Shown: positions 44,855-57,284, counted from the first letter of the stretch. The stretch is DNA of 64,000 bases from Alnus glutinosa (GCF_958979055.1 NC_084896.1:23756501-23820500), one strand, 5' to 3'. Numbers and translations: made by a program. Notes: generated from the sequence alone by a model not told the origin.

Positions 44855-46010
44855 CAGGCGTATTTATCAGTCTGTGCCATGCACACCACTTTAACTTAGC
44901 TCGATCTCCATCCAGACTGAATTTTAATTTGTCATTTGTTAGGTTGTGTTGAACTTATTTACTTTGCAGGTAATATTTCCAGTTCAGTTAAAAGGATAAT
45001 TAAACATCTACCGAGTATGATTAGATATATCGGTGAAGAATTGCATTACTCCATTATCAAAACTACATAACTCAATCTAATTAAAATGTGCTGATTATCG
45101 GAACAACCCACAAAATCACCACCCATAATTTGCTCCAATTAATTAATTCAGTCAACAAAAAGATTACCAAATAAAACTCAATAATCACATCCCAAAATTT
45201 GACAATCAAACCTGACTTGTTTTGGGTGATGCAATTTAGTGAAAACATACAAAAATCAATCTTAGCAACCTCACCAAATCATTAAAAAAACTGTAAAATG
45301 GTCACTTCTCTCTTTTTTTATTTTTTTATTTTTTCTCATTTCTTTCTCACACAAATCAGACAACACAACACCACTTTTTTCCTTTATTTCTCCCATTTTC
45401 TTCTCCCAACTCTCATGTACCATTTTCTTCTCCCAATTCCTACTTTCAAGATTCCTATGGCCTTGCTTTAACAAGCAAAAATCGATTCTGAAATAGTAGT
45501 CCCTTCATCCAAAGTTTTGGAATTTCAACAGATTTGAAGGCTCATAGTTATCCTTCAAATAAGATATATTCGGCTTTCGCTGGTAGGCAACTTTCTAGCC
45601 TATCGCTATATGTTCATTTTAATTCAAATGTCTGATTTTGTTGCTCGACAGTAAGAAGCCCCGTTACTGTTTCTCCTTAGAACAATTCTTGAGTTGTGGG
45701 TTATTTGTTAGAATGATTGTCTAAAAGAAATCTGAAAAAAGTATTATTTAAATAGAATAGTGATAGTGTATAGTTAAAATAGTGAAGCTGTTGGAGATGC
45801 ATTAAAAAAGTGGCTCACCGGAATAGAAAAAAAAATGATTTTTAGCTATTTTGGCGTGAGCTGCTAAGAATGCTTTAAGATCATATCAAAAATGGAATGC
45901 TTTAACAACCAGCCTGCTTAAAAAAAGGTTTATTATATAGTACACCAAGATTGAAAGTTTCTTTTTTTTTTTCACATTTGAGATAGATTTTTAACATAAA
46001 AAGTAATTTA
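44855..46010. other. Kinase 3' flank and spacer (unit C)
   Basis: Nearly identical to 15580-16755 in unit A; no convincing gene. Confidence 0.45.
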
Positions 46011-46019
46011 GTTACTATA

Positions 46020-46344
46020 TATATAGAACTAAAGTTGACTTTAGGAAAAAAAAAAAATTGACGCAAGACGTGATTTATGGAGAAAAAAAAAAGTATAATT
46101 TATCCTAATAACTAAGTGGGCTGGATACTGGGCTTGGTTTGGGTGAACCTGCCCCCAAACTATTTCTGACCAGCCCGACTAAGAACTTTAGAGAAGCTAG
46201 GGTTTTGAACTCTACACTGTATAAATAGAAACTTTCCTTCACTTTCTCGTCTTCGTGCTGTGCTAAATTTTCTAGGGTTTTGGATTGACCTCTTGCTCGC
46301 GTAGCTCAGCTCTCTGCGATCTCGCGAAAGCACGAAGAAATCAT
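46020..46344 (+). promoter_or_regulatory. Captured RPS29 promoter and 5'UTR at the C/D junction
   Basis: Same fusion as at 17087: site II motifs TGGGCT (46117-46122, 46129-46134), telo-box-like TAGGGTTTT (near 46199), TATAAATA (46220-46227), 5'UTR, then AAATCAT joined to TTGTTTGTGCC at 46344/46345. Confidence 0.85.
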
Positions 46345-46454
46345 TTGTTTGTGCCTTTGTGTTTTGGATTTATAATTTTGTATTTAGATTTGTTAATTTT
46401 GTGCCAACGGGAAAAATGTCCAAAAAGTATTAATTTTTTTTATAAAAAAATAAA

Positions 46455-46675
46455 ATCTGCACAAAAACTGGTGTAAACCCGGCTCAAAACCGAAACTAAA
46501 AAGTGGTTTTAAAACCGCCGATTATTAAGGCAATAACTGTTAATTGGCGGTTATAAAAATAACCGCCTTCGCCGAGACAGTTAGTAGTTGCGGTTGATAA
46601 AATAAAATAACCGATAGGCAGTTAACGGTTTTACCCAATAACCGTCGATTATAACCGTTTGTATACCCTTACATT
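46455..46675. mobile_element. CGGTT-rich palindromic element remnant (unit D)
   Basis: Same remnant as in A and B (AACCG/CGGTT motifs, ending TTTGTATACCC). Confidence 0.5.
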
Positions 46676-46899
46676 TGGCCTCTTAGTTATATTTTTTATA
46701 TGAACACTTTCTACAATTGTTATTTATTTTTCTTGGCATATGAATTATTACTTGGTCTTTGTCTCTGTGGTCCATGCTATGCGACAACTCATTAAGTTGG
46801 GTTGAGGCATGAGGACATCAATAAAGCAGTGGATGACGGGAAAAAAAAAAAAAAAAAATCAAGGATCAATTATTATTCAGCTTATTTATGTGCTTCTTT

Positions 46900-47180
46900 A
46901 TGTGCGACATAAAGTTTTTCCTTCAGCTTGGTGCGACATAAAGAAGTTTGGTGCTTTCCTTCAGAGAAGTCTGGTGCTCGGTGCTGGGTGCTTTGCTTCA
47001 GAGAAGTTTGGTGCTTTCCTTCAGCTTGGTGTTTTGTTGATGGTACAAATTATTGCACGTCGTGCCACGTAGCACCCGTAGATAATCTTTTCGTACACCA
47101 CTCTCTTACATCTTACGGTCATGGTTCATCTTAATGCTCTAGTCATTATATAGTGATTACTTGGTCTTTGCCTATAAATA
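46900..47180 (+). promoter_or_regulatory. ACD6-like promoter, unit D
   Basis: Repeat block with GGTGCGACATAAAG and TTTGGTGCTTTCCTTCAG, then a canonical TATAAATA at 47173-47180 where A and B have plain TA runs. The 5'UTR donor is at 47381/47382. Confidence 0.55.
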
Positions 47181-47549
47181 TAATTGGAAACAATGTTGCC
47201 TCTCATAACCCAACTCTCGGCCTTTTTCTTTTCTTTTCTTTTTTCTCTTTCCTTCTGATCCATATTTGTCCATTTCTTCTTCATCTTCATCTCCCATTAC
47301 ATTCTTCTCTTTCTCTTAGTAGCAACGGAAGCTGCTACCTACGACTGTCATCGCTGCCATTTTCATTGCTGATTCAACTCGGTAATTTCGTCATATCTCA
47401 CCTTTAGAGAACCAATAGCAACTTTTCTTAAACTTTTCTTCAATTTAAGAAATTAAATCACTTTTTGATTCACTATTTAAATGCACTTCACAATAACTTA
47501 TCTTATCATTTTCCTATATCATTGAAATATTATTTAAATTATGAGAAAT

Positions 47550-47720
47550 ACTACAGTTCCTTCTAGTGTTCTTCTGGTGTCCATCTCAAAGGATATAAAT
47601 GTAATAAAAAAATTACATCTATGTCCTTCTAGATGATATGGATGCAATTTTTTAATTTTTTTTATTACATTTATGTCCTTCCAAATGGACACAAGAAGAA
47701 CATTAGAAGGAGTTCTAGCA
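47550..47720. mobile_element. Hairpin MITE (unit D)
   Basis: CCTTCTAGTGTTCTTCTG pairs with AAGAAGAACATTAGAAGG; same insertion as in the other units. Confidence 0.65.
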
Positions 47721-47918
47721 TTCCTCTTAAATTAAATGCTAAAAAAAAAAAGAGATGAAAGAGAAATTATTAAAATATTGTTTCAAATAAATGCTAGACA
47801 ATGAGAGAGGAAATATAAAGTTTTTTTTATATTAAAATAATGGTAAGGGAACTACTTTTGCTTCCCTAGATGTAAGGTACAATTTTGTGTTCCCTTAGTT
47901 TATGGAACAACAAGGGAA

Positions 47919-48030
47919 ATCCTCAAATGATAGCTCAATCGGCTGGAGACCAAGCCTCATAAAGCGGAGGTCACTAGTTCAAATCTCATCTCCCCCCTCT
48001 TGTGTGAATATGTTAAAAAAAAAAAAAAAG
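47919..48030 (+). mobile_element. tRNA-derived SINE (unit D)
   Basis: Box A-like TAGCTCAATCGGCTGG and box B-like GGTCACTAGTTCAAATC with an A tail; same insertion as in A and B. Confidence 0.7.
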
Positions 48031-48471
48031 TCTAATTCAAGTAGGGTTTTTAGGAGTTTTTCTTAAACGTAGGAAATAAAATGAGATTTCAAAAAGCTAA
48101 TCTCAATGCTCTTTGGAATTAACTATCGGTGGTGGTGTTGGGCTTTCAATATTATTATGTTCTTTTCAGTTATATTTTTCATTCAAGTATGCCAAAGGCT
48201 CCTAATATGCATACTTTGTGTCATCACGAGTTGTCATGAGTAAGCTAACAGTACCATTTGGAGTAGGTGCTACACCTGGAACATTTTGACCAAGTGGAAT
48301 TGGAATTAGATGAACAGTACCTTGGATTGTTGTTTTGAGTTCCCTGTGACCTTATGAATGCGTAATTCATGATATTCCTGAAGTGCAGATCAAAGATATA
48401 CGGCAAGGCGTAAAAACTATTAACCCAAAGACCATATTGTGTGAAGAGATATTTATAGGAGTCATAAAAAG

Positions 48472-51400
48472 ATGGATCCCTCCCGTTTGTCTGAATCTCA
48501 GGAATCTGTTAATGCTAATAAGCCCGAGCAAAACCAGATCAGCATTACTTTCATGGATCCCTCCAGTTTGTCTGAATCTCAGGTATCTGTTAATGCTAAT
48601 AAGCCCGAGGAAAACCAGATCAGCATTACTTTCATGGATCCCTCCAGTTTGTCTGAATCTCAGGTATTTGTTAATGCTAATAAGCCCGAGCAAAACCAGA
48701 GCATTACTTTCATGGATCGTGATTCCTACAATGCTGCAACAAAAGGCAAAATCGAGGTCTTCAAAAATATTGCCGATCATTATTCTCTTGCCCTCCTACT
48801 AACTGCAAATAAAAACACAATCCTCCATATTTACATCACAGCCCTCAATTCCCAATTCGAATCAAGAACACCTATTGCAAAATCAGAATCAACAACAACC
48901 CTCAATACAAGATCGGAATCAACAACCAACTTTGTGGAAGAAATTCTTGAAATGTGTTCACCATTGTTATGGCAAGCCAATGTCAAAGGTGAAACTCCAT
49001 TGCACATTGCGGCAAGGTATGGGCGTGATGACATAGTGAAAGTTCTAATCAAATCTTGTGCCCAAACTCCCCATCAAGACCTTGAAGGAGGGATTGAACC
49101 CATAAAGGAAATGCTTAGGATGACTAACAAAGAAAAAGACACGGCTTTACACGAGGCTGTACGTTTTCGTCACCTTAAGGTTGTAACATTGTTGATTGAA
49201 ACAGACCCAAAATTTTCATATTCTGCTAATGATGTTGGTGAGACTCCTCTTTACATAGCTGCCGAGAGAGGATTTGAAGACGTGATGATTAAAATTTTAG
49301 ACGAATGCAAATCACCAATGCATGGCAGCGGCGGCCCCCTTGGTAGGACGGCTTTGCATGCTGCTGTAATATGGGGTGATAAATATGAAGGTACTTTCTA
49401 TTTATTTTCTCAATGTTCTACATGCATGCATGGTTAATTTAGTAATGACTAATGCAGGTTTAATTTTTTTCAAGGTTTATAATAATTTTGATAAAAAGAA
49501 AAAATTCATCAAATAAATGAAAATGATCATTATACTTAACAAACAAATTATTTTAATTATTGTAGATATGACCACAAGAATTCTGAAACAAGTTGAAGGT
49601 ATAAGTAGAACAGTTGACGATAAGGATTGGACTCCGCTTCACTTGGCTGCATACTTGGGCCATTCAGCCTTAGTAACGCTGTTGTTGAATGATGATAAAT
49701 ATGTAGCATACATGAAAGACAAAAACGGTAGGACAGCTCTTCATATTGCAATTCAACGGGGTAATGATGATATAGTGAAGAGCATTGTATCAAGTTGTCC
49801 AGATTGTTGCGAACTGGTTGATAACAAAGGTTGGAATGTACTCCATTTTGCTATCATTTTCCCCGTCCCCGACTATCATTTTATGCCAAGGGAAAAGAAC
49901 AAACGTTTAGAGAGGATCATTGATATTATCAGAGAAAATTCATGTCTCGACAACCTTTTGAATGAGAAGAATGCCGATGGGGATACACCTCTTCATTACT
50001 ATTTGAAAGAACGTTGGCCAGCTGAGCATTTTTTTTGTTACCCTCGACTGGACAAGATGGCTTTCAACAAAAAAAACCTCACAGCGTTCGAAGGTGCTTT
50101 ATATAATTTGCCAATTTTCAGAAGAAAAGAGGTAACACATAATTTTATCTTGCATTTGAAAAAAATTTATTTATCCGTTTTTCAGGTCTTCAGGTGGGGC
50201 CACCCTATTGCCTCTCTCTTCCTCTCTCCTAATCACTCTCCTTTTTCTCTTTCTAAATTTAGTATTAAGTCTTCAAATACATCTAAAAATATGAAGAAAA
50301 AAAAAATCTAAAATTACTGAATCCAATCACTCATCTATAATGCTTTCTCAGAAAGATAGTTCAAATTCATTTATTGATTAAGCACACATAACTATCATCT
50401 TTTAGGGGCAAACTAAGAAAGTTGAACTTATATTGATTATTAATTTTCTCCTTTTTCTTACACAAATTAAATTTTAGTTGTTTATGAATTAAGAAGAAAC
50501 TAATATCTAATTAAGTTGATATAGACATATTATACGTGAAAAATTAAAATCAATTGTATTGTTAAACAAGTTCTAATGTATTTTAAAATCTCTAAAAGTT
50601 AAATGGGCAAAAAACACTCTACTAGGGTTAGAAACTTTTTTCTCTCACGGCCAAGAAGAGACACAGCTTGAGAAAGAGAGAAGAACAAGGGGTCCTCCTC
50701 CTCTATTATTCCTCTTCCTTTTCTCATTATGCTTTCCCTTTCCTTGGTAGTTTTTCCTATAGTTTTCTCAATCTCTTATGAGGTATTATCCATCGCCTTG
50801 TGTGCGATTTATCCTCCAGAACTTGCAGCCTCAACCCCTTCACCAACGCCCTTCCGCCTCCTCCATTTGGATCTATCATGGGTCTCGGTTTTGGCTTCCT
50901 TGAAGCTCGATCTGCCTCTCTCTGACAGCCCCGCTAATTAACGCACCTCTCTGACGTTGTCTCTAGCCTCCCTGTTCCCCGTCACCACCTCCCGCTCAAC
51001 TTGTTGGTTCTCTTGCAACAGTGCGTGGATCTCACGTTCCTCCTCGTCCCCTCCACCTCCACTTTTGGTGTTGCTAATTTTCGGGCTTAGAGTTTTTTTC
51101 CTGGTCTTTATTCTGTTTTTCTACATGTATTGTTGTTCTCTTTGCATGTTTGCTTTCTGCTTCACCCAATTCTATTGGGCTTCAAACTCTTTGGCTCCCT
51201 TTCCGTGTCTGAAGGTTCTTGCATGTTGTTTGTCTAGCTTGGGTTTGCAAGTTGTTAAGCCTGTATTTATTTTCCGTTTCTTGTACTAGCTTCTTGTTAT
51301 CGTTTGTAATTTCTTTTGGAAATATATATATATATATATAATTTTTTTATTTAGTGATCTTAATCAAATAAACATTAGTAAATGTCAGAAATATTTTTAA

Positions 51401-51482
51401 ATATTTGTCTCATTTTAAATATGGGATGTTTGTCTTTTTATTAAATTTTTTGTCCATTTGGTTTAGCGGTTTCAAAATGTGC

Positions 51483-51531
<49 letters not shown>

Positions 51532-52365
51532 ATAACATCATGATTCGGCCTTCAAAATTGTGATTTATCTTTTAAAATCATGGGATTTTTTGACAATGCA
51601 CCATTTTGTTTGCAATTTGAAAATTTAAAGAATCTATTTAAAAAAAAACTTTGAAAAAGCCTCTTTTACTTTTCGAAACCTCAAAATTTTTCTCAAATAC
51701 GAGTTAACCCAACATATATATTTTCATATATATGCCACTCCCACCACTAACAGATTTAAAAGGACAAATTTTTCCTCCAAACTAGGTTGGAAAAGCTTTC
51801 TTTAATTCAGTCTATCAAAATGTCATGCGTTTCTTTGCATGTGAAAAATACATGCTTTTTTAATTGTAGGGAAAAAGTTGGAAGAGCAAATGCACTTTTA
51901 TAAAATTTCTGACAACTTTATTCCTTGCAATTGAAAGAAGCATGTGGTTCTCATATAAAAAGGAACATATGACATTTTTTTATAGACTAGGTTGGAGGAA
52001 AACTCTGGCCATAAATAAATAATGCCATTATTTATTTTGACTTTCATATTGAAAAAGTGTTTAAATAAGAAAAAAAATATGATTTTTTTTTTTCTTCCTT
52101 TTCCTTTTTCTTTCCATAACACGCAACAAAATTTTTCTCTTTCTTGTTTTAAATTCCAATTCTGTCTTTAAACAATTTGAGCGTTTTAATTTGATCATAG
52201 TTACATATATGATAGATTTAACACCCATTTTTAAAAATAAAAAATAAAAAAAAAAATCATGTTAAATCCCTATTTGAATAAAAAATCCCTAATAATATCG
52301 GTATAAATATTACACAGGAGAAGAATCAACCACCTCTACGAGTAATAACTTACGAAGACAAGTAG
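48472..52365 (+). CDS. ACD6-like ankyrin-repeat protein, copy D (tripled N-terminal repeat, no PGG domain)
   Basis: Exons 48472-49390, 49566-50131 and 52318-52365 give 510 aa. The N terminus has three copies of a 27-residue unit (MDPSSLSESQVSVNANKPEQ... ISITF) starting at 48472, 48553 and 48634, before MDRDSYNAATKG at 48712. Ankyrin repeats: GETPLHIAARYGR, DTALHEAVRFRH, GETPLYIAAERGF, GRTALHAAVIWG, WTPLHLAAYLGH, GRTALHIAIQRGN and GDTPLHYYLKER. Exon 3 (EKNQPPLRVITYEDK) stops before the membrane domain; its remnant lies at 52380-52550. The frame is otherwise clean. If expressed it should be a cytosolic ankyrin protein, unlike membrane ACD6. Confidence 0.75.
50605..51342 (+). mobile_element. Retroelement-like relic in intron 2 (unit D)
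   Basis: Same ends as in B, with an internal deletion after CTTCAAACTCTTTGG. It ends in a TA run. A poly-A tract of about 42 bases follows at 51488-51529. Confidence 0.45.
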
Positions 52366-52379
52366 GAGTTATCTTATTT

Positions 52380-52484
52380 ACGGAATACAGCTAGAGCCCA
52401 ATTGATAGCGTTGCAGCATGTATTACCATGCCGGGAGGATTCATGGAAAGTGGAGAAGGCTCACACCCAGGCTCTGTACTTCAG

Positions 52485-52527
<43 letters not shown>

Positions 52528-52550
52528 GTTGCTTTCAAAGCATTTGTCAT
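52380..52550 (+). pseudogene. Degenerate PGG exon with poly-A expansion (unit D)
   Basis: Remnant of the membrane-domain exon: GCATGTATTACCATGCC, GGAGGATTCATGG, then CTTCAG, 41 A residues (52485-52525) and GTGTTGCTTTCAAAGC. Copy B has seven A at this point and copy C five in AGAAAAAG. A deletion removes the ALITTVTF codons. Confidence 0.7.
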
Positions 52551-52901
52551 CATATATATATTAATTAGTGACAAGTGTTGTCTGAATGAGTTTTCTTGTT
52601 ACTTAATTTCGCATGTTACGAATTGATGATACATATTACATAATATTGATATTTGATGTACTGTTTGCTAAAACATATTGTATTGTTACAAACATGATTT
52701 GTTTTCAACCGTTTCAAACGTTTTTACTGCTTGACCTTAGGACATGTTCATGAGTTTTTATGAAAGAAAAATTCAGTTGTAATAGTTATGACCGTTACTA
52801 ATTTATAACTCTTACAAGCCATTCATTCTTGACGACCGTTTTTACATGCCATTGATTTCTTAGTCTTTAACATATTTTGAGGTTTTAATGTAAAATTCAC
52901 T

Positions 52902-53412
52902 ACAAAAATGTTGCTCATTAGCATCGACACTTGGTGGACGCTAAAAGTCCTCAAGTCGACGCTATTGACTATTAGCATCAACACATTGACGCTAATAGGT
53001 TGACCCGAAAGCTCTGACGGTGATGATCATCAATGTCGACTTAGAGGTCGACGTTGATGATGACCCACCATCGTCGACATATGTTGACGCTAATGATATA
53101 TGTGGTCGACACTAAAGATTGTAGCACAGATATCAAATGCCGACCCTGATAGGTCTATCTTTAGCGTCGACGTAGAGGTCAACGCTAATGATGACCCACC
53201 AGCATCGACAAAGTCGACGCAAATGATATATGTGATCGACACATACGTCGATGCTAATAGTCTATCGTTAGTGTCGACTATTGTGTACACTAATGAGTTA
53301 AACATAAATAAATAAGAAAATAAAAATATATTTCGAATAATCCATTAGCGTCAACCCAGTCAACGCTAACACCCTAAAAATAAATTAAAATATTTATATA
53401 TATATATATATA
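52902..53412. mobile_element. CACTA-like non-autonomous element, unit D
   Basis: CACTACAAAAATGTTGCTC start, many GCGTCGAC/GTCGACGC motifs, terminal TA run; no coding sequence. Confidence 0.65.
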
Positions 53413-53447
53413 ATCTAATCATATATATACTAGTTTATGAACTTAGT

Positions 53448-54293
53448 TGTAACACCCCGGTCCCATATTGGGAAGAGATAAATAGCTCACATATAGTTAG
53501 TGGTTTATAAAAGATAGTCATGAGTGCTAAATCTCACATTGCCTAATTACTAGGCTTGGCAATTCGAGTTGGCGGGTCGGGTTCGTGTCGATCTGTCAAG
53601 TTAGCGGGTTTGAGTACAACCCGAATGCAACCCAATTAATAATCGGGTTGGAACGGGGTCAACCTGATTGTGATTATTTTTTAAAAATCAAAAATCAAAA
53701 AAAAAATGCCATAAACGGGTTAGCGGGTTGGAAAAATAATAATAATAATCGGGTTGCAATCGGGTTGACCCGCCAGACATGATTCTAATCGGGTCATAAT
53801 CAGGTCACCCAAACCCAAATCCTATATTTTCATGTCGGGTTCGCGAGTCGTGTCAAAAATTGCAAACCCTACTAATTGCTAGGTGAAACTGGGCTTTATA
53901 AGGGATTTAAGGGAAGCTTCAAATTGACTAATTCTTTTGGGGTAATAGCGTAGATCTAGCTAGTGCTTTTCTCTAGGTCATTACAAATGGTAACAAAGCC
54001 ACCTAGTAACGCCAGGTCATGGGGTACTGGAGCATCGCATGACGTGGCCCAAACAAAAACTTCAGGAGTTTAAGGAGGAAAGTTTGTAACACCCCGGTCC
54101 CATATTAGGAAGAGATAAATAGCTCACATAGAGTGAGTGGTTTATAAGAGATAGTCATGAGTGTTAAGTCTCACATTACTTAGTTACTAAGTAAAATTGG
54201 GCTTTATAAAGGATTATAGGAAAGTTTCAAATTGACAAACCTTTTTAAGGTGATAGCGCAGATTTGACTAGTGTTATTCCATGTGTCATTACC
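53448..54293 (+). mobile_element. TRIM-like LTR element interrupted by a MITE, unit D
   Basis: LTRs at 53448-53984 (containing the MITE 53551-53871) and 54085-54293. The PBS is decayed (TGGTAACAAAGCC). A purine tract AAGGAGGAAAG precedes the right LTR. Confidence 0.8.
53551..53871. mobile_element. hAT-like MITE with 8-bp TSD (unit D)
   Basis: Ends TAGGCTTGGCAATT and AATTGCAAACCCTA are inverted. Flanks CTAATTAC (53543-53550) and CTAATTGC (53872-53879) form an 8-bp target duplication with one change; A and C keep the empty site. The interior is rich in CGGGTT/AACCCG. Confidence 0.85.
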
Positions 54294-54296
54294 ATT

Positions 54297-54893
54297 TGTA
54301 ACAATCCACCCCCAATGACACAATATTGTTCGCTTTTAGTTCCCCTAAACCAGACTTCTTAGGAGATCACTCATCCTGGTACTACTCTCGTATAAACACG
54401 CTTAACTGTGGAGTTTTGATAGGTTAATGACCATCACGGCTTTAAAACGCGTTGTGTCAAGAAATGTGCGTTTATACATATAAGCACATCCTCATTCCTA
54501 GACGATGTGGTACGTTACAATCATCCCATGTTGGGACCCAGTGTCCCCACTGGCGATCCTCATAGGATCACCCCATTCTTAACATCCCAATGAGTGCCCA
54601 CTGGCGACCCTCATGGACTTGTGCACGCTCTCTCCATCTCAAGCGGGACAATGACTCTGATACCATTCGTAATGGCCCACTTTCAATGACACAATATTGT
54701 TCGTTTTTTGTTCCCCTAAACCAAACTTCCCATGAAGTCACCCATCCTACTACTACTCTCGCATAAGCACGCTTAACTGCGAAGTTCTGATAGATTCATG
54801 ACCATCACGACTTTAAAACGCATTATGCCAAAAAATGTGCATTACTATATACATATGAGCACATCTCATTCCCAGGCGATGTGAGTCGTCACA
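54297..54893 (-). mobile_element. Cassandra-type TRIM with 5S-like LTRs, unit D
   Basis: LTRs about 54297-54519 and 54668-54893. 5S-like blocks at 54361-54421 and 54732-54792; minus strand reads AAGCGTGCTTATGCGAGAG and GGATGGGTGACTTC. Confidence 0.85.
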
Positions 54894-55053
54894 TTAGTAT
54901 CCATTATTTAATCAAACTCACATGAGAAGCACTTAAATATGAGAATATGAGAGACTAGAAAGTACAAGACATCCAAACACGGCCTAAGTAATCTAACTTA
55001 ATTCTAATTGAGACAAATGATTTTTCATCGTTATACATGAAGAAAATAATACA

Positions 55054-55351
55054 ATGGAAAAGTACTTACATACTACAATCACTTTGTCTACAAGATTTGT
55101 ATTTTCTTTTCACTTTTACATAAAAATAAAAATAAAAAATAAAAATAAAAAGTCCTGGATTTTTAAAAAGTCGTGTAATGCGACTTGGGCCCTTCATTTC
55201 GTGGTCGGAGAAGCCATTAGATGGAAAGTGGACCAGCGTTGCAACAAAAAGTGCTTGACCAATTGCACAGCTGAAGGTACTACCGCCTCTAAATGCAAGC
55301 ATCAATGCGAAACTTTGTGCAATTCTATGGAATGTTTTTTTCTGTGTTAAG
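55054..55351 (+). pseudogene. Cys-rich exon, frameshifted copy (unit D)
   Basis: NATWALHFVVGEAIRWKVDQ, RCNKKCLTNCTAEG and SKCKHQCETLCNSMECFF. One extra T in the T-run (seven versus six in C) turns CVK into LC-stop. Otherwise as in C. Confidence 0.5.
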
Positions 55352-55599
55352 GTGGGTGAATTTAGGATATGATCATCATCAAATATTGCAGAAAAGGGTC
55401 ATGGGATCTAACAATTCTCCCTAGTTATTTTCACCATTTGCTTTCTATATATCTATAATTGAGTGTCTACACTAAACAAAACTTACCATATCCGAGAAGT
55501 AAATAAAACTCCTCAGACCTCAATGTATAGGTACCATTGCTAGCTTCTTCTTCTTCTTCTTTTCTTTTTTTTTTTCTTTTTCATGTTCGTTGGCATGCA

Positions 55600-55815
55600 T
55601 ACATGAAAGACACAAAGGAAAGGACAGTTTATTCATATTGCAGCTCAACGTGGTAATGATAATATAGTGTCTCTCATTGTATCAAGGTGTCCCAATTGTT
55701 ATGAACTGGTTGAGAACTGATTGATAACAGAGGTTGGAATGTACTCCATTTTGCTATCAAATGAGCTCCCTACTTTTGTTTAGAGGGAATCATTGAAATT
55801 TTGTATGTGTTAGAA
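55600..55815 (+). pseudogene. ACD6-like ankyrin fragment, unit D
   Basis: IHIAAQRGNDNIVSLIVSRC then PNCYELVEN-stop, as in unit C. Confidence 0.7.
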
Positions 55816-55906
55816 CATAGGGTTTATATATTTTTCATAGTTAGTTGATTATAATCAATTCAATAGAATTTGATTACCGTATTTGTATTATCTTCATCTA
55901 CTCCAA

Positions 55907-55912
<6 letters not shown>

Positions 55913-55956
<44 letters not shown>
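55913..55956. repeat. (TA)n microsatellite
   Basis: About 20 TA repeats; A and C have much shorter TA tracts at the same place. Confidence 0.9.
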
Positions 55957-56234
55957 ATGATGTAGCCTTTAGGCAATTACCTAGAAGTAAATCTAGGTGT
56001 CTAATCGAACAACCAAAAAATTCTGTCTCCATTTTTAATTTTTCTTTCGCTTTTTCTCTTTAGTTTTCCATCTCATTATGAAATTATTTGTGGTATTAAA
56101 GCTAGAGGTTATGAGTTTGAACCCTAACTCCTCAATCAACCCTATTTCAGTTAAATATTCCACGTATCGGGCATCACTTATTAAGGAAGAGTTTGAACCC
56201 ACACACGAAGGATAGTGTAAGAATATTAATTAAA

Positions 56235-56635
56235 GGAAAAACTTCACTTAATCCTCCTGAACTTTCATCACTTTTGCAACCCCTCATCTCCGAAGTTTAA
56301 AAACTCTTAATTTAGTGTATTGAACTTTAAAAAAAATTACAATCTCACCCATATGTTATGAGTTCCCATTAAATTCTAACAGAAGGGTAAGAAGTTTCAA
56401 ACTACCCTTATTTTTTTAAAACCAAATTAATTATAATTTAAGGGTAATTTTATAATTTTACAAGGGTATAATGGTTATTTTACCCTTTGACTGTTTGACC
56501 TAACCCCAAATCCTAACGGGAGTAGTGAAATTGCAAAAAAAATAAAATTTTGATACACTAAATTGAGAGTTTTTGAACTTTGAGAAGAAATTGTAAAAGT
56601 GATAGACGTTTAAGAAGATTAAGTGAAGTTTCCCC
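56235..56635. mobile_element. Mutator-like MITE with 9-bp TSD (unit D)
   Basis: GGAAAAACTTCACTTAA and TTAAGTGAAGTTTCCCC ends, TTAATTAAA on both sides (56226-56234, 56636-56644). Confidence 0.85.
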
Positions 56636-56719
56636 TTAATTAAATGATTAATTCACTTTCTATCTGCTTATGCTTATGGGATAAATAGTAGTTTATCATA
56701 ATATTCCTAAATTCGAAAT

Positions 56720-57280
56720 TCAGTCATTGAGGTGAACCGATCGGGTCTTCTCATGTAAACATTAATTGATATTACACCGGGAGATCCAATTCCGACGCCT
56801 TCAGTATAGTAAGACCGCTGGACCCTGAATGTGCCGAAGAAGGTCTGATCGTGTGCAATCGCCAAAAGATGAAGGGAAATCAAGTATTCACCCGTCTCGG
56901 ATGTGAAGCGGCGGACATTGCCGTTGCCCATAGCTACTCACCTGACTCAACGTGTTTTCTCTGTTATTGAAGACGCAAACCCATTGCTTACAAAGATTAA
57001 AGCACCGTCTGAAGCTCATGATGGTGGTGTGCTACGGGAAGTTGAGAAATTAACCAGAAGCCTCATGGAAGCCTATGAGGAATTGAGGTGAACTCCCTCC
57101 CTCCCTCCCTCATGACCCCTGAGAACACTGAAATGAAAAGGTGGAAACATAATAGAAGGTTACAACGGTTAATTGTATGGTTAACAAGCCTCCTCCCTTA
57201 TCACCCTGAGGAGAATCTGAAGCTTCAAGGTCTTTTTGAAACATTACTTTTACTGACTCGTTGCTCTTATAACATCAACT
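56720..57280 (+). pseudogene. TGD2 3' fragment, unit D
   Basis: Same stop and 27-base deletion as copy C, plus an extra T (TCACCTGACTC), and a further deletion of about 290 bases joining CACTGAAAT to GAAAAGGTGG. That deletion (AAAT microhomology) removes the intron and the SDIRGFHGDEA exon. Confidence 0.8.
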
Positions 57281-57284
57281 GAAC

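Larger units (their letters stand above)
33293..46344 (+). repeat. Segmental duplication unit C
   Basis: It starts inside the 5'UTR exon (ATCCCTCATCACATTCTTCTG; ATCTCCCATTACATTCTTC in B) and ends at the second truncated RPS29 5'UTR (46344). The left half lacks the SINE found in A, B and D. The right half shares the kinase fragment with A only. Confidence 0.8.
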
